From Acidobacteriota bacterium (GTDB lineage: Bacteria > Acidobacteriota > Holophagae > Holophagales > Holophagaceae), in contig JACPYP010000002.1 of the NCBI GenBank assembly GCA_016195985.1, positions 1 through 64,000 of the forward strand: DNA of 64,000 nucleotides. The letters run 5' to 3'. A model generated the notes under the pieces. That model searched no databases, was not told the DNA's origin, and saw only the letters and a program-made list of their open reading frames with translations. This document shows, piece after piece, positions 7,891 through 16,937 of this stretch (positions are counted from its first letter, which is position 1; every line of letters starts with the position of its first letter). A program made the translations under genes and the position numbers.

Positions 7891-8874
7891 TCACTGCGCT
7901 TCGATGGCCTTGAGCAGCGCGGGGTCCTTGGGCAGCTGACCGACTTCCGCGAGACGGGGCACCAGGCGCTTCCAGAAAGGTTCGACGGCGAAGACGCGCT
8001 TGAAGAGGGGCAGGGCCTCGTCCAGCTTGCCGTTGGAAGCCAGGGCCACGGCCTGCCAGAAAGGCATTTCCCAGATACCCGGCGCCAGCTTCGCCGCGCC
8101 CTCATAGGCCGCTTTGGCCTTGGCCCACTCGCCCGCCGTGACGTGGCCGTCGCCCTCGTCCATGAGCCGGTAGGCGCGGCGCAGCTGGATGAGACGGCCC
8201 AATTCATTCAGGGGATCGGGGCTGTCCTCGACTCGCAGGTCGAACAGGCGGTCGTTCCATGGTTGGCCCGAGGCCTTGCCCTTCACCACGAGGATCGCGG
8301 CGCTTTGCATGCCGCGGATGTCGCCGCCCTCGGCCTGGGCGGCGCGGAGGGCCGCCAGCAGCCGGTCCGCCAAGTCGCCTTGGGCGTGGCGGAAGGCCTT
8401 GGCCATGGCGGGCCAGACCTGGGTCCGATCCATGAGGTTGGCTTCCACGGTGAAGCCCTCGCCCACTTCATGGCCGGCGGCCTGGATGCACTTCGCGCCG
8501 GTGTGCGCCGCAGCCCGGCCCTGGGCATCCACCATGGCCACCTGGCGCACTTCCCGGTCAGCGTCGGCGGCAAGAAGGGCCTTCAGCGCCTCGGGCGCCG
8601 GCCTGCCTGCCTTCATCAAAGCCAGGCCCAGGGCGCCGTAGCTGGGATCGGTGAAGCTCTGGGTGGCCACGGCGCCCACGCCGGGCTCCGCCCAGGGCAC
8701 AGCGGAACCCACGGAAAACCAATGGCTTTGCACGGCCACGCCCAGATCCCCCGTGGCGGCGTCCCGGGCCACGATGGAAAAGGTGTGCACGGGCCGCCGA
8801 GGCATCGAAGGCGCTCCGGGAGGGGCGGCCAGGAGGGGCAGAGCCAAACCGAGGGCGAAGAGGAGGGCGCGCAT
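7891..8874 (-). CDS. Secreted DUF1028 family (Ntn-hydrolase-like) protein
   Basis: A 327-residue exported protein of unknown reaction. After a signal peptide (MRALLFALGLALPLLAAPPG), residues about 30-230 match DUF1028, whose fold resembles Ntn hydrolases: HTFSIVARDAATGDLGVAVQ, GVGAVATQSFTDPSYG, and a conserved block around HTGAKCIQAAGH. The C-terminal 95 residues read as a TPR-like or helical tail (AYEGAAKLAPG..., GKLDEALPLFKRV). I start at ATG 8874, which has GAGG upstream, rather than at 8940, which would lie upstream of the signal peptide. The gene is convergent with lspA and divergent from the DUF1684 gene. Confidence 0.82.
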   Translation of the reverse strand: MRALLFALGLALPLLAAPPGAPSMPRRPVHTFSIVARDAATGDLGVAVQSHWFSVGSAVPWAEPGVGAVATQSFTDPSYGALGLALMKAGRPAPEALKALLAADADREVRQVAMVDAQGRAAAHTGAKCIQAAGHEVGEGFTVEANLMDRTQVWPAMAKAFRHAQGDLADRLLAALRAAQAEGGDIRGMQSAAILVVKGKASGQPWNDRLFDLRVEDSPDPLNELGRLIQLRRAYRLMDEGDGHVTAGEWAKAKAAYEGAAKLAPGIWEMPFWQAVALASNGKLDEALPLFKRVFAVEPFWKRLVPRLAEVGQLPKDPALLKAIEAQ

Positions 8875-8948
8875 GGGAACCTCGGGGGGATGCCCTACCA
8901 TACCAGCGGTGCTGAGGGATGCGGCCAGTCCTGCTAGCATCCATGCCT

Positions 8949-9836
8949 ATGCGAACCCCCCATGTCCTCGCCATCTCCCTCATCCTGTCCGCTCCGGCCC
9001 TCTGCGCCCAGGACGCCTACCGCGCCTCGGTGGATGCCTGGCACGCGCAGCGCGAGGCCCGTCTGGCCGCCGAGGATGGCTGGCTGACGCTGATCGGCCG
9101 GGACTGGCTGAATCCCGGCGAGAATGCCCTGGGCTCGGCGCCGGGCTCCACGGTGCTCCTGCCCGAGGGGCTGTCCCTGCCAAAGGCGGGCCTGTTCCTG
9201 GTGGAGGGGACCACGGTGCGCTTCAAGCCCTTCCCGGGCAGCGGCCTGCTTCTCAATGGGAAGCCCGCAGTGGAGGCGGTGCTGAAATCCGACGCGGAGG
9301 GGCAGCCGGACCTGCTTCAGGCGGGCCGGGTGAGTTTCTACGTCATCCGCCGCGGCGACCGCCTGGGCATCCGCATGAAGGATCCCGAGACCCCCGCCCG
9401 CAAGGCCTTCCACGGCGTGCCTAGGTATCCGGTGGATGCGGCCTGGCGCATCGAGGCAGACTTCATTCCCTACGACAAGCCGCAGACGCGGACCATCGCC
9501 ACGGTCATCGGCACCACGGAAACCATGAGTTCTCCGGGCCTGCTGCGCTTCAAGATGGGCGGGCGCGACATCACCCTCGAGCCCATGGTGGAGGACCCCG
9601 AGCATCCCGAGCTCTTCATCCTCTTCAAGGACGGCACCAGCACCCACGGCACCTATCCCGCGGGCCGCTTCCTCTACGCGGACATGCCCAAGAACGGCAA
9701 GGTGATCCTGGATTTCAACCGGGCCATCAATCCGCCCTGCGCCTTTTCCATGTTCGCCACCTGCCCCCTCCCGCCCAGGCAGAACCACCTCGCCATCGAC
9801 GTGCCCGCGGGAGAGAAGAACCCCGGCCTGCACTGA
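8949..9836 (+). CDS. Secreted DUF1684 family protein
   Basis: A 295-residue exported protein. Residues 1-20 are a signal peptide (MRTPHVLAISLILSAPALCA), followed by a DUF1684 domain: WLTLIGRDWLNPGEN near the N-terminus, a central beta-rich region, and the signature RAINPPCAFS...CPLPP at the C-terminus with conserved cysteines. The biochemical role of DUF1684 is not known to me. No ribosome-binding site precedes either in-frame ATG (8943 or 8949). An extended -10-like TGCTAGCAT at 8932-8940 suggests a leaderless transcript starting near 8949. Confidence 0.8.
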   Translation: MRTPHVLAISLILSAPALCAQDAYRASVDAWHAQREARLAAEDGWLTLIGRDWLNPGENALGSAPGSTVLLPEGLSLPKAGLFLVEGTTVRFKPFPGSGLLLNGKPAVEAVLKSDAEGQPDLLQAGRVSFYVIRRGDRLGIRMKDPETPARKAFHGVPRYPVDAAWRIEADFIPYDKPQTRTIATVIGTTETMSSPGLLRFKMGGRDITLEPMVEDPEHPELFILFKDGTSTHGTYPAGRFLYADMPKNGKVILDFNRAINPPCAFSMFATCPLPPRQNHLAIDVPAGEKNPGLH

Positions 9837-9852
9837 GGCCCGAAAGCTCCGC

Positions 9853-11337
9853 TCAGGCCTGCGGGCGGCGCGGGAAGCAGAGTTTGGCGAGGGTCCCCTT
9901 TTCCGGCGCCCTCGTGATGGCCAGGGTGCCGCCGTGCAGGCGGAGGATGTTCTTCACGATGGCCAGGCCCAGCCCCGCGCCGCCCGAGGCGCGGCTCCGC
10001 GAGACGTCGGGGCGGGAGAAGCGCTGGCCCAGCTTCGGAAGGAAGTCCTCGGGAATGCCTTCCCCTTCATCGCGGACCTGCAGGACGATCTGGTCCGCTT
10101 CGAGAAGGCCCTCCAGCGTGACCGTGCTGCCTTCGGGAGCGTGGTTGAGGGCGTTGGCCAGCAGGTTGTGAAGGGCCCGGCGGACGAGCTTCTCATCGGC
10201 CGCCAATTCGAGGTTTCCGGCGGAGCGCACGTCCAGGCTGACCGAGCGCTCCTCGGCCAGCGATTCGAAGGGCGATGCGGCGGTTTTCAATAGGGCGGCC
10301 ACTTCCAGGGGTTCGACATGCAGGGCCATGGAGGGATCCTCGGAGCGGGCCAGGAAGAGCATCTGATCCAGCGTCGCGGCCAGGTGGTCCAGGGTTTCCA
10401 GGACCCCCTCCAGGGTTTCGGACTGGGCCGGGGAGGCGTCCCCATCGCGCAGCAGGCCCTCCACCTGGAGCCGCATGCCGTGCAGGGGGGTCCGCAGTTC
10501 ATGGGCCACGTCCGCGTTGAGGGTGGTGAGCCGGGAGAAGGCCTCTTCCAGGCGGGCCAGGGCCTGCTTCAGATTCTCCGCCAGGGAGCCGAGATCCCGG
10601 GGCAGGTCATCGGGATCCAGATCCAGGGCCAGGGCTCCTGGGCGGATGGCGGCGGCCTGGGCCTCCAGCAGCTTCAAGGGCGCCAGCTGGCGCCGGACGG
10701 CTACGGCGACGAAGCCCGCGGTGAGCAGGGTGGCCAGGCCCCAGGTGAGCCACAGCAGGTTCTGGCTCTTCTTCAGCAGGCGGTTCTCGTAGCGGATGTC
10801 CCAGGCCGTGAGCACCCAGCCGCCGTTGAAAATGGCGCGGTTGATGATGAAGTGGCAGCCGCGGGCGCCGTCGGCCTCACACCACTGCCACCAACCGGGC
10901 TCGCCGATCCGGCCCAGGTTTGGAAGGTTCGCGGCGGGAAGGAGTTTGCCGAAGCCCTCGCTCTCCAGCAGCGGTTTGCCTTCGGGATCGAGAATCCGCA
11001 CGAACACGTGCTCGGTGCCCTCCAGCACTTCCCGGCCAAAAGGCAGGGAGGGGGCGGGCGGGGGAAGGGGCGCCTTTTTCGCGGGCCGGGGTTCGTCGGG
11101 ATCAGGCGGCTCAGGCTCATCCGGGGGATCCGCCGTCCAGTCGTAGTCGTTCAGGCGGGACACCATCAGGTTCGAGACGCGCTGAAGCTCATGGTTGCCC
11201 TCGTGCTGGAACAGCCGGGCCAGGGAATCGTTCAGGAAGAAGGAGGCGAGCCAGATCACCGTGATCACCACGGCCACGGAGCCCAGCGCCAGCTGGGTGC
11301 TGAGCTTGGGGCGCAGCCAAGACGGACTGCGGCTCAT
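9853..11337 (-). CDS. Membrane sensor histidine kinase (heavy-metal/CusS-like)
   Basis: The 494-residue partner kinase of the adjacent OmpR-type regulator. It has TM1 (about 15-35), a periplasmic sensor domain (about 36-180) with a proline-rich low-complexity stretch near 70-95, TM2 (about 190-212), a HAMP-like linker, a HisKA helix with ADVAHELRTPLHGM (phospho-acceptor His279) and an HATPase domain with N, G1 (DEGEGIPEDF) and G2 (GGAGLGLAIVKNI) boxes. The architecture resembles copper/silver sensors, but I see no clear metal-binding cluster. It starts six bases after the regulator stop and is probably coupled to it. Confidence 0.9.
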   Translation of the reverse strand: MSRSPSWLRPKLSTQLALGSVAVVITVIWLASFFLNDSLARLFQHEGNHELQRVSNLMVSRLNDYDWTADPPDEPEPPDPDEPRPAKKAPLPPPAPSLPFGREVLEGTEHVFVRILDPEGKPLLESEGFGKLLPAANLPNLGRIGEPGWWQWCEADGARGCHFIINRAIFNGGWVLTAWDIRYENRLLKKSQNLLWLTWGLATLLTAGFVAVAVRRQLAPLKLLEAQAAAIRPGALALDLDPDDLPRDLGSLAENLKQALARLEEAFSRLTTLNADVAHELRTPLHGMRLQVEGLLRDGDASPAQSETLEGVLETLDHLAATLDQMLFLARSEDPSMALHVEPLEVAALLKTAASPFESLAEERSVSLDVRSAGNLELAADEKLVRRALHNLLANALNHAPEGSTVTLEGLLEADQIVLQVRDEGEGIPEDFLPKLGQRFSRPDVSRSRASGGAGLGLAIVKNILRLHGGTLAITRAPEKGTLAKLCFPRRPQA

Positions 11338-11343
11338 GGCCGG

Positions 11344-12018
11344 CTACTCATGGCGGGCTTCCATGCGGTATCCCACGGAGCGATGGGTGTGGATCAGTTT
11401 CTCGGCGAAGGGATCGTCCACCTTCCGTCGCAGGCGGCGCACGGCGGCATCCACCAGGTTGGGGTCACCGTCGTAGGCCAGATCCCATAACGTTTCGGCG
11501 ATGCGCATGCGGGTGACCGTGTGCCCGGCGTTCCGCGCCAGCAGCTCCAGCAGGGCGTATTCCTGGGCGGTGAGATCCAGGCGCTGGCCGCCCCGGTAGA
11601 CCTTCCGCCGCGTGGGATCGAGGGAGAGATCGGCGATGGTCCAGCCGCGCTCGGGCGCGGCGCCCTGCCGCTGCAGCAGGTTGCGGATGCGCAGCACCAG
11701 CTCCGAAAAGGCGAAGGGCTTCACCAGGTAGTCACCGCCGCCCAGGCCCAGCCCGCGCAGCCGGTCGGGCAGGGCGTCCCTGGCCGTGAGGAAGATGACG
11801 GGGGTTTCCGTGCCCTTGGCGCGCAGCTCGGCCAGGAAGGTGAAGCCGTCGAGGCCGGGCAGCATCACGTCCAGAAGGAGGATGTCGTAGGTCTTCTCCA
11901 GGCCCAGATGCAGGCCCGTTTCGCCATCGAAAGCCACGTCCACCTGGAACCCTTCCTGTTCCAGGCCGCGCTGGAGCGCCAGGGCGGAGCGTTGGTCATC
12001 TTCCACGAGCAGGATCAT
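11344..12018 (-). CDS. OmpR/PhoB-family response regulator
   Basis: A 224-residue transcription regulator with a receiver domain (acidic pair Asp7-Asp8, phospho-acceptor Asp50 in LLLDVMLPGLDG, conserved Lys in DYLVKPF) and a winged-helix DNA-binding domain (about 130-222, with the HTHRSVGYRME ending). It sits between the heptad lipoprotein and the sensor kinase on the same strand, with gaps of eight and six bases, so the three are almost surely one transcript. Targets are unknown; neighbouring envelope genes are natural candidates. Confidence 0.93.
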   Translation of the reverse strand: MILLVEDDQRSALALQRGLEQEGFQVDVAFDGETGLHLGLEKTYDILLLDVMLPGLDGFTFLAELRAKGTETPVIFLTARDALPDRLRGLGLGGGDYLVKPFAFSELVLRIRNLLQRQGAAPERGWTIADLSLDPTRRKVYRGGQRLDLTAQEYALLELLARNAGHTVTRMRIAETLWDLAYDGDPNLVDAAVRRLRRKVDDPFAEKLIHTHRSVGYRMEARHE

Positions 12019-12026
12019 GGACCTTC

Positions 12027-12767
12027 CTATGACGTCTTCATCTTGTCAGCGACCGGGCGGGCCACGCCACTTTTCAGGGTCTCCTGGATCAGCTGCAGAA
12101 GCTGGTGCTCGGCGGCTTCCAAAAGCTTCTCCTGTTTGGCGGACAGGGCCTCGCGTTCCCCATTCAGCTTTTCCATCGCCTGGTCCAGCTTCTGCAGCTC
12201 GCCATCCAGGACCTGCATGTCCCGGTCGATGGCCTGCCGCTCGCCATCGATGCGCGCACGCGCTCCGGCAGTGGCGGGGCTTTCCCCGTTCAGAGCCTCC
12301 TCCCGCTCGTCCAGGCGGTCCCGCTTGTCGTCCAGGGCGTCGCGCCGGGCATCCAAACCGTTCCGCTGGGCCTCGAGCTGGTCTTCCCGGGTTTCCAGCT
12401 GGCGGTCCTGAGCCTCCAGAGACGGGTCGCCCTTGAAGAGGTCCTCCACCTTGGCGAGGATGGCCTCGTCCTGGATCACGTAGGGCTTCTGGTCCTGGAG
12501 GAACCAGAGGAAAGACCCGCCGAAGCGCGCCTTCAGGCTGTCGGTGGAATCGATGTGGGCGCCGCTGGATACGATGAAGCTGGAGCGGTCTCCCCGGCCC
12601 CGGAGGAACACGTAGGTGCCGGCGGCCTTCGCTACGGCGCCCGGAGCCTTCGGCGCTTCGTGGGAGGCGGCGGTGGCGCCTGAGCGGCATTCACAGGCGG
12701 CGAGGGCCAGCGCTGATCCGTACAGCAAGGCCGCGGCCAGGGTTGAGTGGAAGTAGGTCACGAGCAT
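12027..12767 (-). CDS. Heptad-repeat lipoprotein resembling the tail of BlaR1/M56 proteins
   Basis: A 246-residue exported protein with a probable lipobox LAAC (Cys25) after a hydrophobic signal. Residues about 45-110 (TYVFLRGRGDRSSF, FLWFLQDQKPYVIQDEA) resemble the C-terminal domain that follows M56/BlaR1 peptidases in Acidobacteria. The peptidase itself is absent. Residues about 115-225 form a long coiled coil of seven-residue units of the type LEAQRNG, LDARRDA, LDDKRDR. GAGGAGG precedes the ATG at 12767. It is co-directional with the two-component pair eight bases downstream and could be an accessory sensor or a target. The homology is from recollection of the motif, so function is inference. 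Confidence 0.6.
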   Translation of the reverse strand: MLVTYFHSTLAAALLYGSALALAACECRSGATAASHEAPKAPGAVAKAAGTYVFLRGRGDRSSFIVSSGAHIDSTDSLKARFGGSFLWFLQDQKPYVIQDEAILAKVEDLFKGDPSLEAQDRQLETREDQLEAQRNGLDARRDALDDKRDRLDEREEALNGESPATAGARARIDGERQAIDRDMQVLDGELQKLDQAMEKLNGEREALSAKQEKLLEAAEHQLLQLIQETLKSGVARPVADKMKTS

Positions 12768-12789
12768 GGGCGCCTCCTCGGCGGTGGGG

Positions 12790-15246
12790 TTAGCGGAAAA
12801 GCCAGCTGAGCTTCACTTGAAGCGCGTCGTCGCTGGGCAGGTGGCGAAGGCGGGAGAGATCGGCCAGGGGACGGATGCCGCCGCGGTCGCCGGTGAGCGC
12901 ATCCGTCGATGTCCCGTGGGTGTAGACGGCGAACAGGGCGGAGCCCGGGAGGAATTCCCACCGGGCGATGAGGTTGATGTTCCAAAGGCGGTCACTGAAG
13001 GCGGTCTTCGCGCTGGAGGCGCCAGGCGCCAGCTGATGATCGTTCACGTAGGACCGGAGGTCGCGGAAGGACCAGGCGGCATCCATCCATTGGCTGAAGC
13101 ACTGCATGGTGAGAACGGGGCTGAAGCCATAGGAGATGCGCAGGGTCTGGTCGAGCTGGCCCAGCCGGCGCATGCCGACGATGGGCATGGCGCCCTGGGT
13201 TTCCAGGTAGTGCCACTGCCCCTCCTCCCGGGCCAGGGTGGTCACCCAGCTGACTTCGAGATTGGGCGTGGGACGGAGCGACTGGAAGACGGCAGCGCTT
13301 TGGGTGGGGCCGCCCTCGCGCCGGTGATGGACGGTCCGGAGGCTTGCCGCGTAGGGCCCCCAGGGTGAGTAGAGGTTGAAGAAGGCGCGCGGAAAGGCGC
13401 TGTAGCGCAGGTATTTTTTGACCGGATCCTGGAAGGTGCGCAGCTCCCGGTCGTCATAGGCTGCGAGGCTCTTTTCCAGGCCGAGTTCCGCGCTCCATCC
13501 GCCGGCGGATTCGGCGCCCACCCAGTTGCCCAGGAAATGATCGATGACCCTTCCCGCCAGATCCCGCGAGACCGTGTAGCCTGCCACCCACTGGCGGTTC
13601 CTGAGCGCGCCCAGAGGCTCGTCCCATCGGCGAGTGGCCCCTGCGTTGAGGGTCTGGATGTCCGGCCGCTGGTTGTAGCCCAGATCGTTGGGATCGAAGC
13701 CGCGGGAGGTGCTGCTCAGCCGGCCGTTCAGGGACCATCCGTTCTTCCACTGCTGGTTGCCTTGCACCTGCACGAAGGATCCGGCCCTTCGGCCTGTGCG
13801 GGGCCCGGCGCTGGAATGCGCGAAGGAAAGGCCCAGGCTCCCGCTGCGGTCCGCGGGTTTGAAGAGCCAATCCGCGCCGCCCACCAGGGCTTCGCGGCTT
13901 GCGGGATCCGCCTGGCGCAGGTAGGAGGCGAATCCCCCTATGAAACTGCCCCGCTCATCCACGTTCTGGGTGGCGCGCAACGCCATCGCATGGGTCATGG
14001 GCTCCAGGCTGCGGCGGGTTTCCTGGCCTGCGCCATCCTGCACGGTGGCCCGCGCGGCTTCCATGTTGGCGGCCAGAAGGCCCAGATTCATCCCATTGGC
14101 GAACTTGGAGGTGTATTTCGCGGCCCCCAGGATGTCCACCGAAGAGGGCCGGTCCACGAGCTTTTCTCCGGGCTGAAGGCCGGGGTCGGACAGGCCCTTG
14201 CCCAGCCGCCTGCTGTAGAACAGATCGAGGCCGGTGAACTGGAAGATGTCCAGGCCTTCGAGGAAGAATGGCCGCTTCTCGGGAAAGTAGGTTTCCGTGG
14301 TGCCGAGGTTCAGCACGGCCTGATCCACTTCCACCTGTCCGAAATCCGGGCGCGCGGTGAGGTCGAGCTGGGAATAGGAATTCAGGCCGAGGTGCGCGTC
14401 CAGGCCTGCCTGGGCCTTCCACCTCCGGTCGTCGAAGCTCTGGGCCGTCTCGAATTTCCGCTGGAGGCTGAGGTAGGGCACCCACTCGCGCCGCGGATGG
14501 GGCTTCACGCCCTTGATGCCCAGGAGATCCGGGAAGTGGCTGACCCAGGCGTTCAGGCCCCGCGGGACGATCTGCCACATGGACAGCTCCTGGCGGGGCG
14601 AGTAGTCGGAGCGGATGAAATTGATGCCCCAGACCTGTTCCCCCTGGGTGGCTTTGAGGCGCAGGACAGAAAGGGGGATCTTCATTTCCGCGGTCCATCC
14701 GTCGGCATCGGTGGTCACGGCGCTCTCCCACACGCTGTCCCAGCTGAGGTCCTCGTTGGTATCGCCGTAGACGAGGCGGTCCTGCTGCACACCGGACGCG
14801 TTGACCATGAAGGCGAAGGCGGTGCGGCGGTCGTGGAGGCTGTCGAGATACACCCCGAACCAGTCGCTGGCGCTGTCCTGGTCGCGGCGGTGGATCTGCC
14901 GCACGATGGCGGCTTTGCCCTTGGGGTGGTGCATGCGGGCGGCGATGTAGACGAAGTGGTCGTCGTAGAGCACCCACACTTCCGTTTGGTTGGCGGGCGC
15001 CTTGCCCAGCTCCGGCGAGGAAACGGTGAACCCAGTGGCCGCTGGTGCCAGGGCCCACTGGGGCTCGTCCAGGCGCCCGTCGATGAGAAGCGGGTAGGAG
15101 GCCCGCACCGCGAGAAGGGTCTTCCGCGCTTCCCCGGCGGCGGTCGCGGGGAAGCCTGCCCAAAGAACGGCGGTCAGCGCGAGCAGGGGAAACTGCTTCA
15201 GGCGCGAGGGCAGGTGGCGTGGGGTCCGGAAAAGCGAGGGAGCCAT
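12790..15246 (-). CDS. DUF5916 family outer-membrane protein with N-terminal CBM9-like domain
   Basis: An 818-residue exported protein. After a signal peptide (residues about 1-37), residues about 45-240 match the CBM9-like sugar-binding fold seen at the front of DUF5916 proteins (IDGRLDEPQW, DSASDWFGVYLDSL, WTAEMKIPLSVLRL). The remainder is DUF5916, predicted as a large beta-barrel (TETYFPEKRPFFLEGLDIF and a beta-rich C-terminus ending in WLFR). The final aromatic/Arg residue suits outer-membrane insertion. Such proteins are often assigned to carbohydrate handling, but no substrate is established. The stop lies 22 bases before the lipoprotein gene, so the four genes 15246-9853 may form one operon. 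Confidence 0.85.
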   Translation of the reverse strand: MAPSLFRTPRHLPSRLKQFPLLALTAVLWAGFPATAAGEARKTLLAVRASYPLLIDGRLDEPQWALAPAATGFTVSSPELGKAPANQTEVWVLYDDHFVYIAARMHHPKGKAAIVRQIHRRDQDSASDWFGVYLDSLHDRRTAFAFMVNASGVQQDRLVYGDTNEDLSWDSVWESAVTTDADGWTAEMKIPLSVLRLKATQGEQVWGINFIRSDYSPRQELSMWQIVPRGLNAWVSHFPDLLGIKGVKPHPRREWVPYLSLQRKFETAQSFDDRRWKAQAGLDAHLGLNSYSQLDLTARPDFGQVEVDQAVLNLGTTETYFPEKRPFFLEGLDIFQFTGLDLFYSRRLGKGLSDPGLQPGEKLVDRPSSVDILGAAKYTSKFANGMNLGLLAANMEAARATVQDGAGQETRRSLEPMTHAMALRATQNVDERGSFIGGFASYLRQADPASREALVGGADWLFKPADRSGSLGLSFAHSSAGPRTGRRAGSFVQVQGNQQWKNGWSLNGRLSSTSRGFDPNDLGYNQRPDIQTLNAGATRRWDEPLGALRNRQWVAGYTVSRDLAGRVIDHFLGNWVGAESAGGWSAELGLEKSLAAYDDRELRTFQDPVKKYLRYSAFPRAFFNLYSPWGPYAASLRTVHHRREGGPTQSAAVFQSLRPTPNLEVSWVTTLAREEGQWHYLETQGAMPIVGMRRLGQLDQTLRISYGFSPVLTMQCFSQWMDAAWSFRDLRSYVNDHQLAPGASSAKTAFSDRLWNINLIARWEFLPGSALFAVYTHGTSTDALTGDRGGIRPLADLSRLRHLPSDDALQVKLSWLFR

Positions 15247-15378
15247 GCCGGAAGACTAGGGATCCCACCTGATCTCCCGCTGTGTGCTGCCTGATCATTT
15301 GGTCAGGCGGCGCCCTTCCTTACCGGCGTGGGGCCGTGTTGGACCTTGATGGTGAAAGATCCAGCCGCTGGTTGGGGA

Positions 15379-16566
15379 TCAGGCCAGCCCGCCGGGGGGC
15401 TCATCCGCCTCGCCGGACTCGCCGGCGCGGGCCGGGCGCGCTTTCGGAAGTTCCAGCACGAAGGCGCTGCCCTTGGGCGAATTGTCCTCCACCCAGATCC
15501 TGCCTTCGTGGGCCTCAGCCACCAGCTGGCAGAAGGCCAGCCCGAGGCCCGATCCGAAATGGGGATCGTGCCCCTCCTTTTTGACGCGGACGAATTTCCC
15601 GAAAATCCGGTCGCGCATGTCGTCTGGAATGCCGTGGCCCTCGTCCCGCACCTCCAGGCGGACGCCACCCTCCGTCGGCTGCGCGGTGATCCAGGTGCGG
15701 CTGCCGGAAGGGGAGTATTTCAGGGCGTTGTCGAGGAGGTTCAGCAGCAACCTCCTGAGGAACTCCTGGTCGGCCTCAATGTGGAGGCCGGGGGGGCAGT
15801 CCCAGGACAAGACATGGTTCCGTGATTTGGCCTGGGATTCCATCTCCTTCAACAAGGAGGGCAGCCAGGCGCTGAGCGGGACCGAGGATTTGTGGAGGTC
15901 GAGGCCCACCTGCTCGGCCCGCCCGATGTCGAGGATGTTCTGGATCATCCGGCCCATGGTGTGGGCGGTGTCGCGGAGTCTTCGCAGCTGCGCCCTGGAG
16001 GCTGCGCTGGTCTCATCCCGCTCATCCATCAGTTCCAGGCCCACTTGGATGGCGGAGAGGGGATTCTTCAGATCGTGCACGATGAATTCGAAGAGCTGCT
16101 CCCGCTGCTTCTGCAGATCCAGAAGGTTGTCCCGCTCCGCCTGCACTTCCGCCTGGAGGCGCTTGATGCGCATGAGGCTGCGGATGCGGACGATCAGCTC
16201 GGGGGAAAGAATGGGCTTCCGCAGGAAATCGTCGCCTTTGGCCCGGAGGGCCTGGGCGTGGATGTCCGGCCGTTCATCTCCCGTGAGGAAAATGATGGGG
16301 AGCAATTCGCCATTGGGAAGCTCTCGGATTCTCCGGCAAACTTCCAACCCGTCCATGCGCGGCATCTGGATATCAAGAAGCACCAGCTCGGGCTTGTAGG
16401 TGGACAGCAGTTCCAGAGCCCTTTCGCCTCCCTCGGCGGTTTCTACCTGGTAGTAGCCCCGCTCCAGCATCGCTCGCAGACTCCTGCGGGCGAGCGCATC
16501 GTCATCCACCACCAAGATCCGGGCCCCGTGGTCGGCGCGGCGAAAGAACAGGGGCCCATCGTTCAT
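15379..16566 (-). CDS. Receiver domain fused to histidine kinase (soluble)
   Basis: A 395-residue cytoplasmic signalling protein. An N-terminal receiver (acidic DDD near residue 22, phospho-acceptor Asp65 in LVLLDIQMPRMDG, Lys in DFLRKP) is joined by a coiled coil (about 128-158) to a HisKA domain (IVHDLKNPLSAIQ, His164) and an HATPase (DEGHGIPDDM, GSGLGLAFCQ). There is no transmembrane segment, so it probably acts downstream of another kinase. I choose ATG 16566, six bases after GAGG, over a TTG at 16572. There is no cognate output regulator next door. Confidence 0.9.
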   Translation of the reverse strand: MNDGPLFFRRADHGARILVVDDDALARRSLRAMLERGYYQVETAEGGERALELLSTYKPELVLLDIQMPRMDGLEVCRRIRELPNGELLPIIFLTGDERPDIHAQALRAKGDDFLRKPILSPELIVRIRSLMRIKRLQAEVQAERDNLLDLQKQREQLFEFIVHDLKNPLSAIQVGLELMDERDETSAASRAQLRRLRDTAHTMGRMIQNILDIGRAEQVGLDLHKSSVPLSAWLPSLLKEMESQAKSRNHVLSWDCPPGLHIEADQEFLRRLLLNLLDNALKYSPSGSRTWITAQPTEGGVRLEVRDEGHGIPDDMRDRIFGKFVRVKKEGHDPHFGSGLGLAFCQLVAEAHEGRIWVEDNSPKGSAFVLELPKARPARAGESGEADEPPGGLA

Positions 16567-16937
16567 GCTCAACCTCAGATGGCGCTTTAGACCAAGTGCA
16601 AGCCTACCAAGTTTTTCCTGGGTATCTATGAAAAACCAGACAGGAAAAGCAAAAATTGCTCTGTCCCAGGGAGTGGACTCTTACACCTTACATGGCGAGG
16701 CATGAAGATGGGATAAATATGTCTCCCCAAACCATTGGGGATATTGGGTCTCAGGCTTGGGTGACAGAACCATTGCCTTACCCGGTTACCGGCGAGCCTC
16801 AGCCTGATGCAGAGCGTTCAAGCCCCCCCAACGAAGGACACGAAAGGAAAGGCCAGGACACGAAGGGGTGACGAGGATGGAATGCTCCCCTTCGTGGGGA
16901 TCTTTTCAAGCTGAGCCAGGCCGATCAGCAGGTTGCC
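16567..16937. other. Intergenic region with dispersed repeat
   Basis: A 371-base gap. The first 120 bases upstream of the kinase are AT-richer and probably hold its promoter, although no clear -35/-10 pair stands out. From 16788 to 16920 lies copy A of the dispersed CACGAAGG element. ATG-to-stop frames inside (for example 16656-16871) lack coding character. Confidence 0.6.
16788..16920 (+). repeat. Dispersed CACGAAGG element, copy A
   Basis: This segment is closely similar to 47649-47812, sharing CCGGCGAG(C/T)CTCAGCCT, a GGAAAGGC(C/A)AGGACACGAAGGGG block, TGACGAGGA(T/C)GGAATGC and a TGAGCCAG end. Within it CACGAAGGGG (16859-16868) and CCCCTTCGTG (16887-16896) form a perfect 10-bp inverted repeat with an 18-base loop. 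It lies between two genes transcribed leftward. Confidence 0.88.

Noticed and set aside
16656-16871. 71-codon frame in the intergenic repeat region
   Set aside because: No ribosome-binding site, no coding composition, and it overlaps the dispersed repeat.
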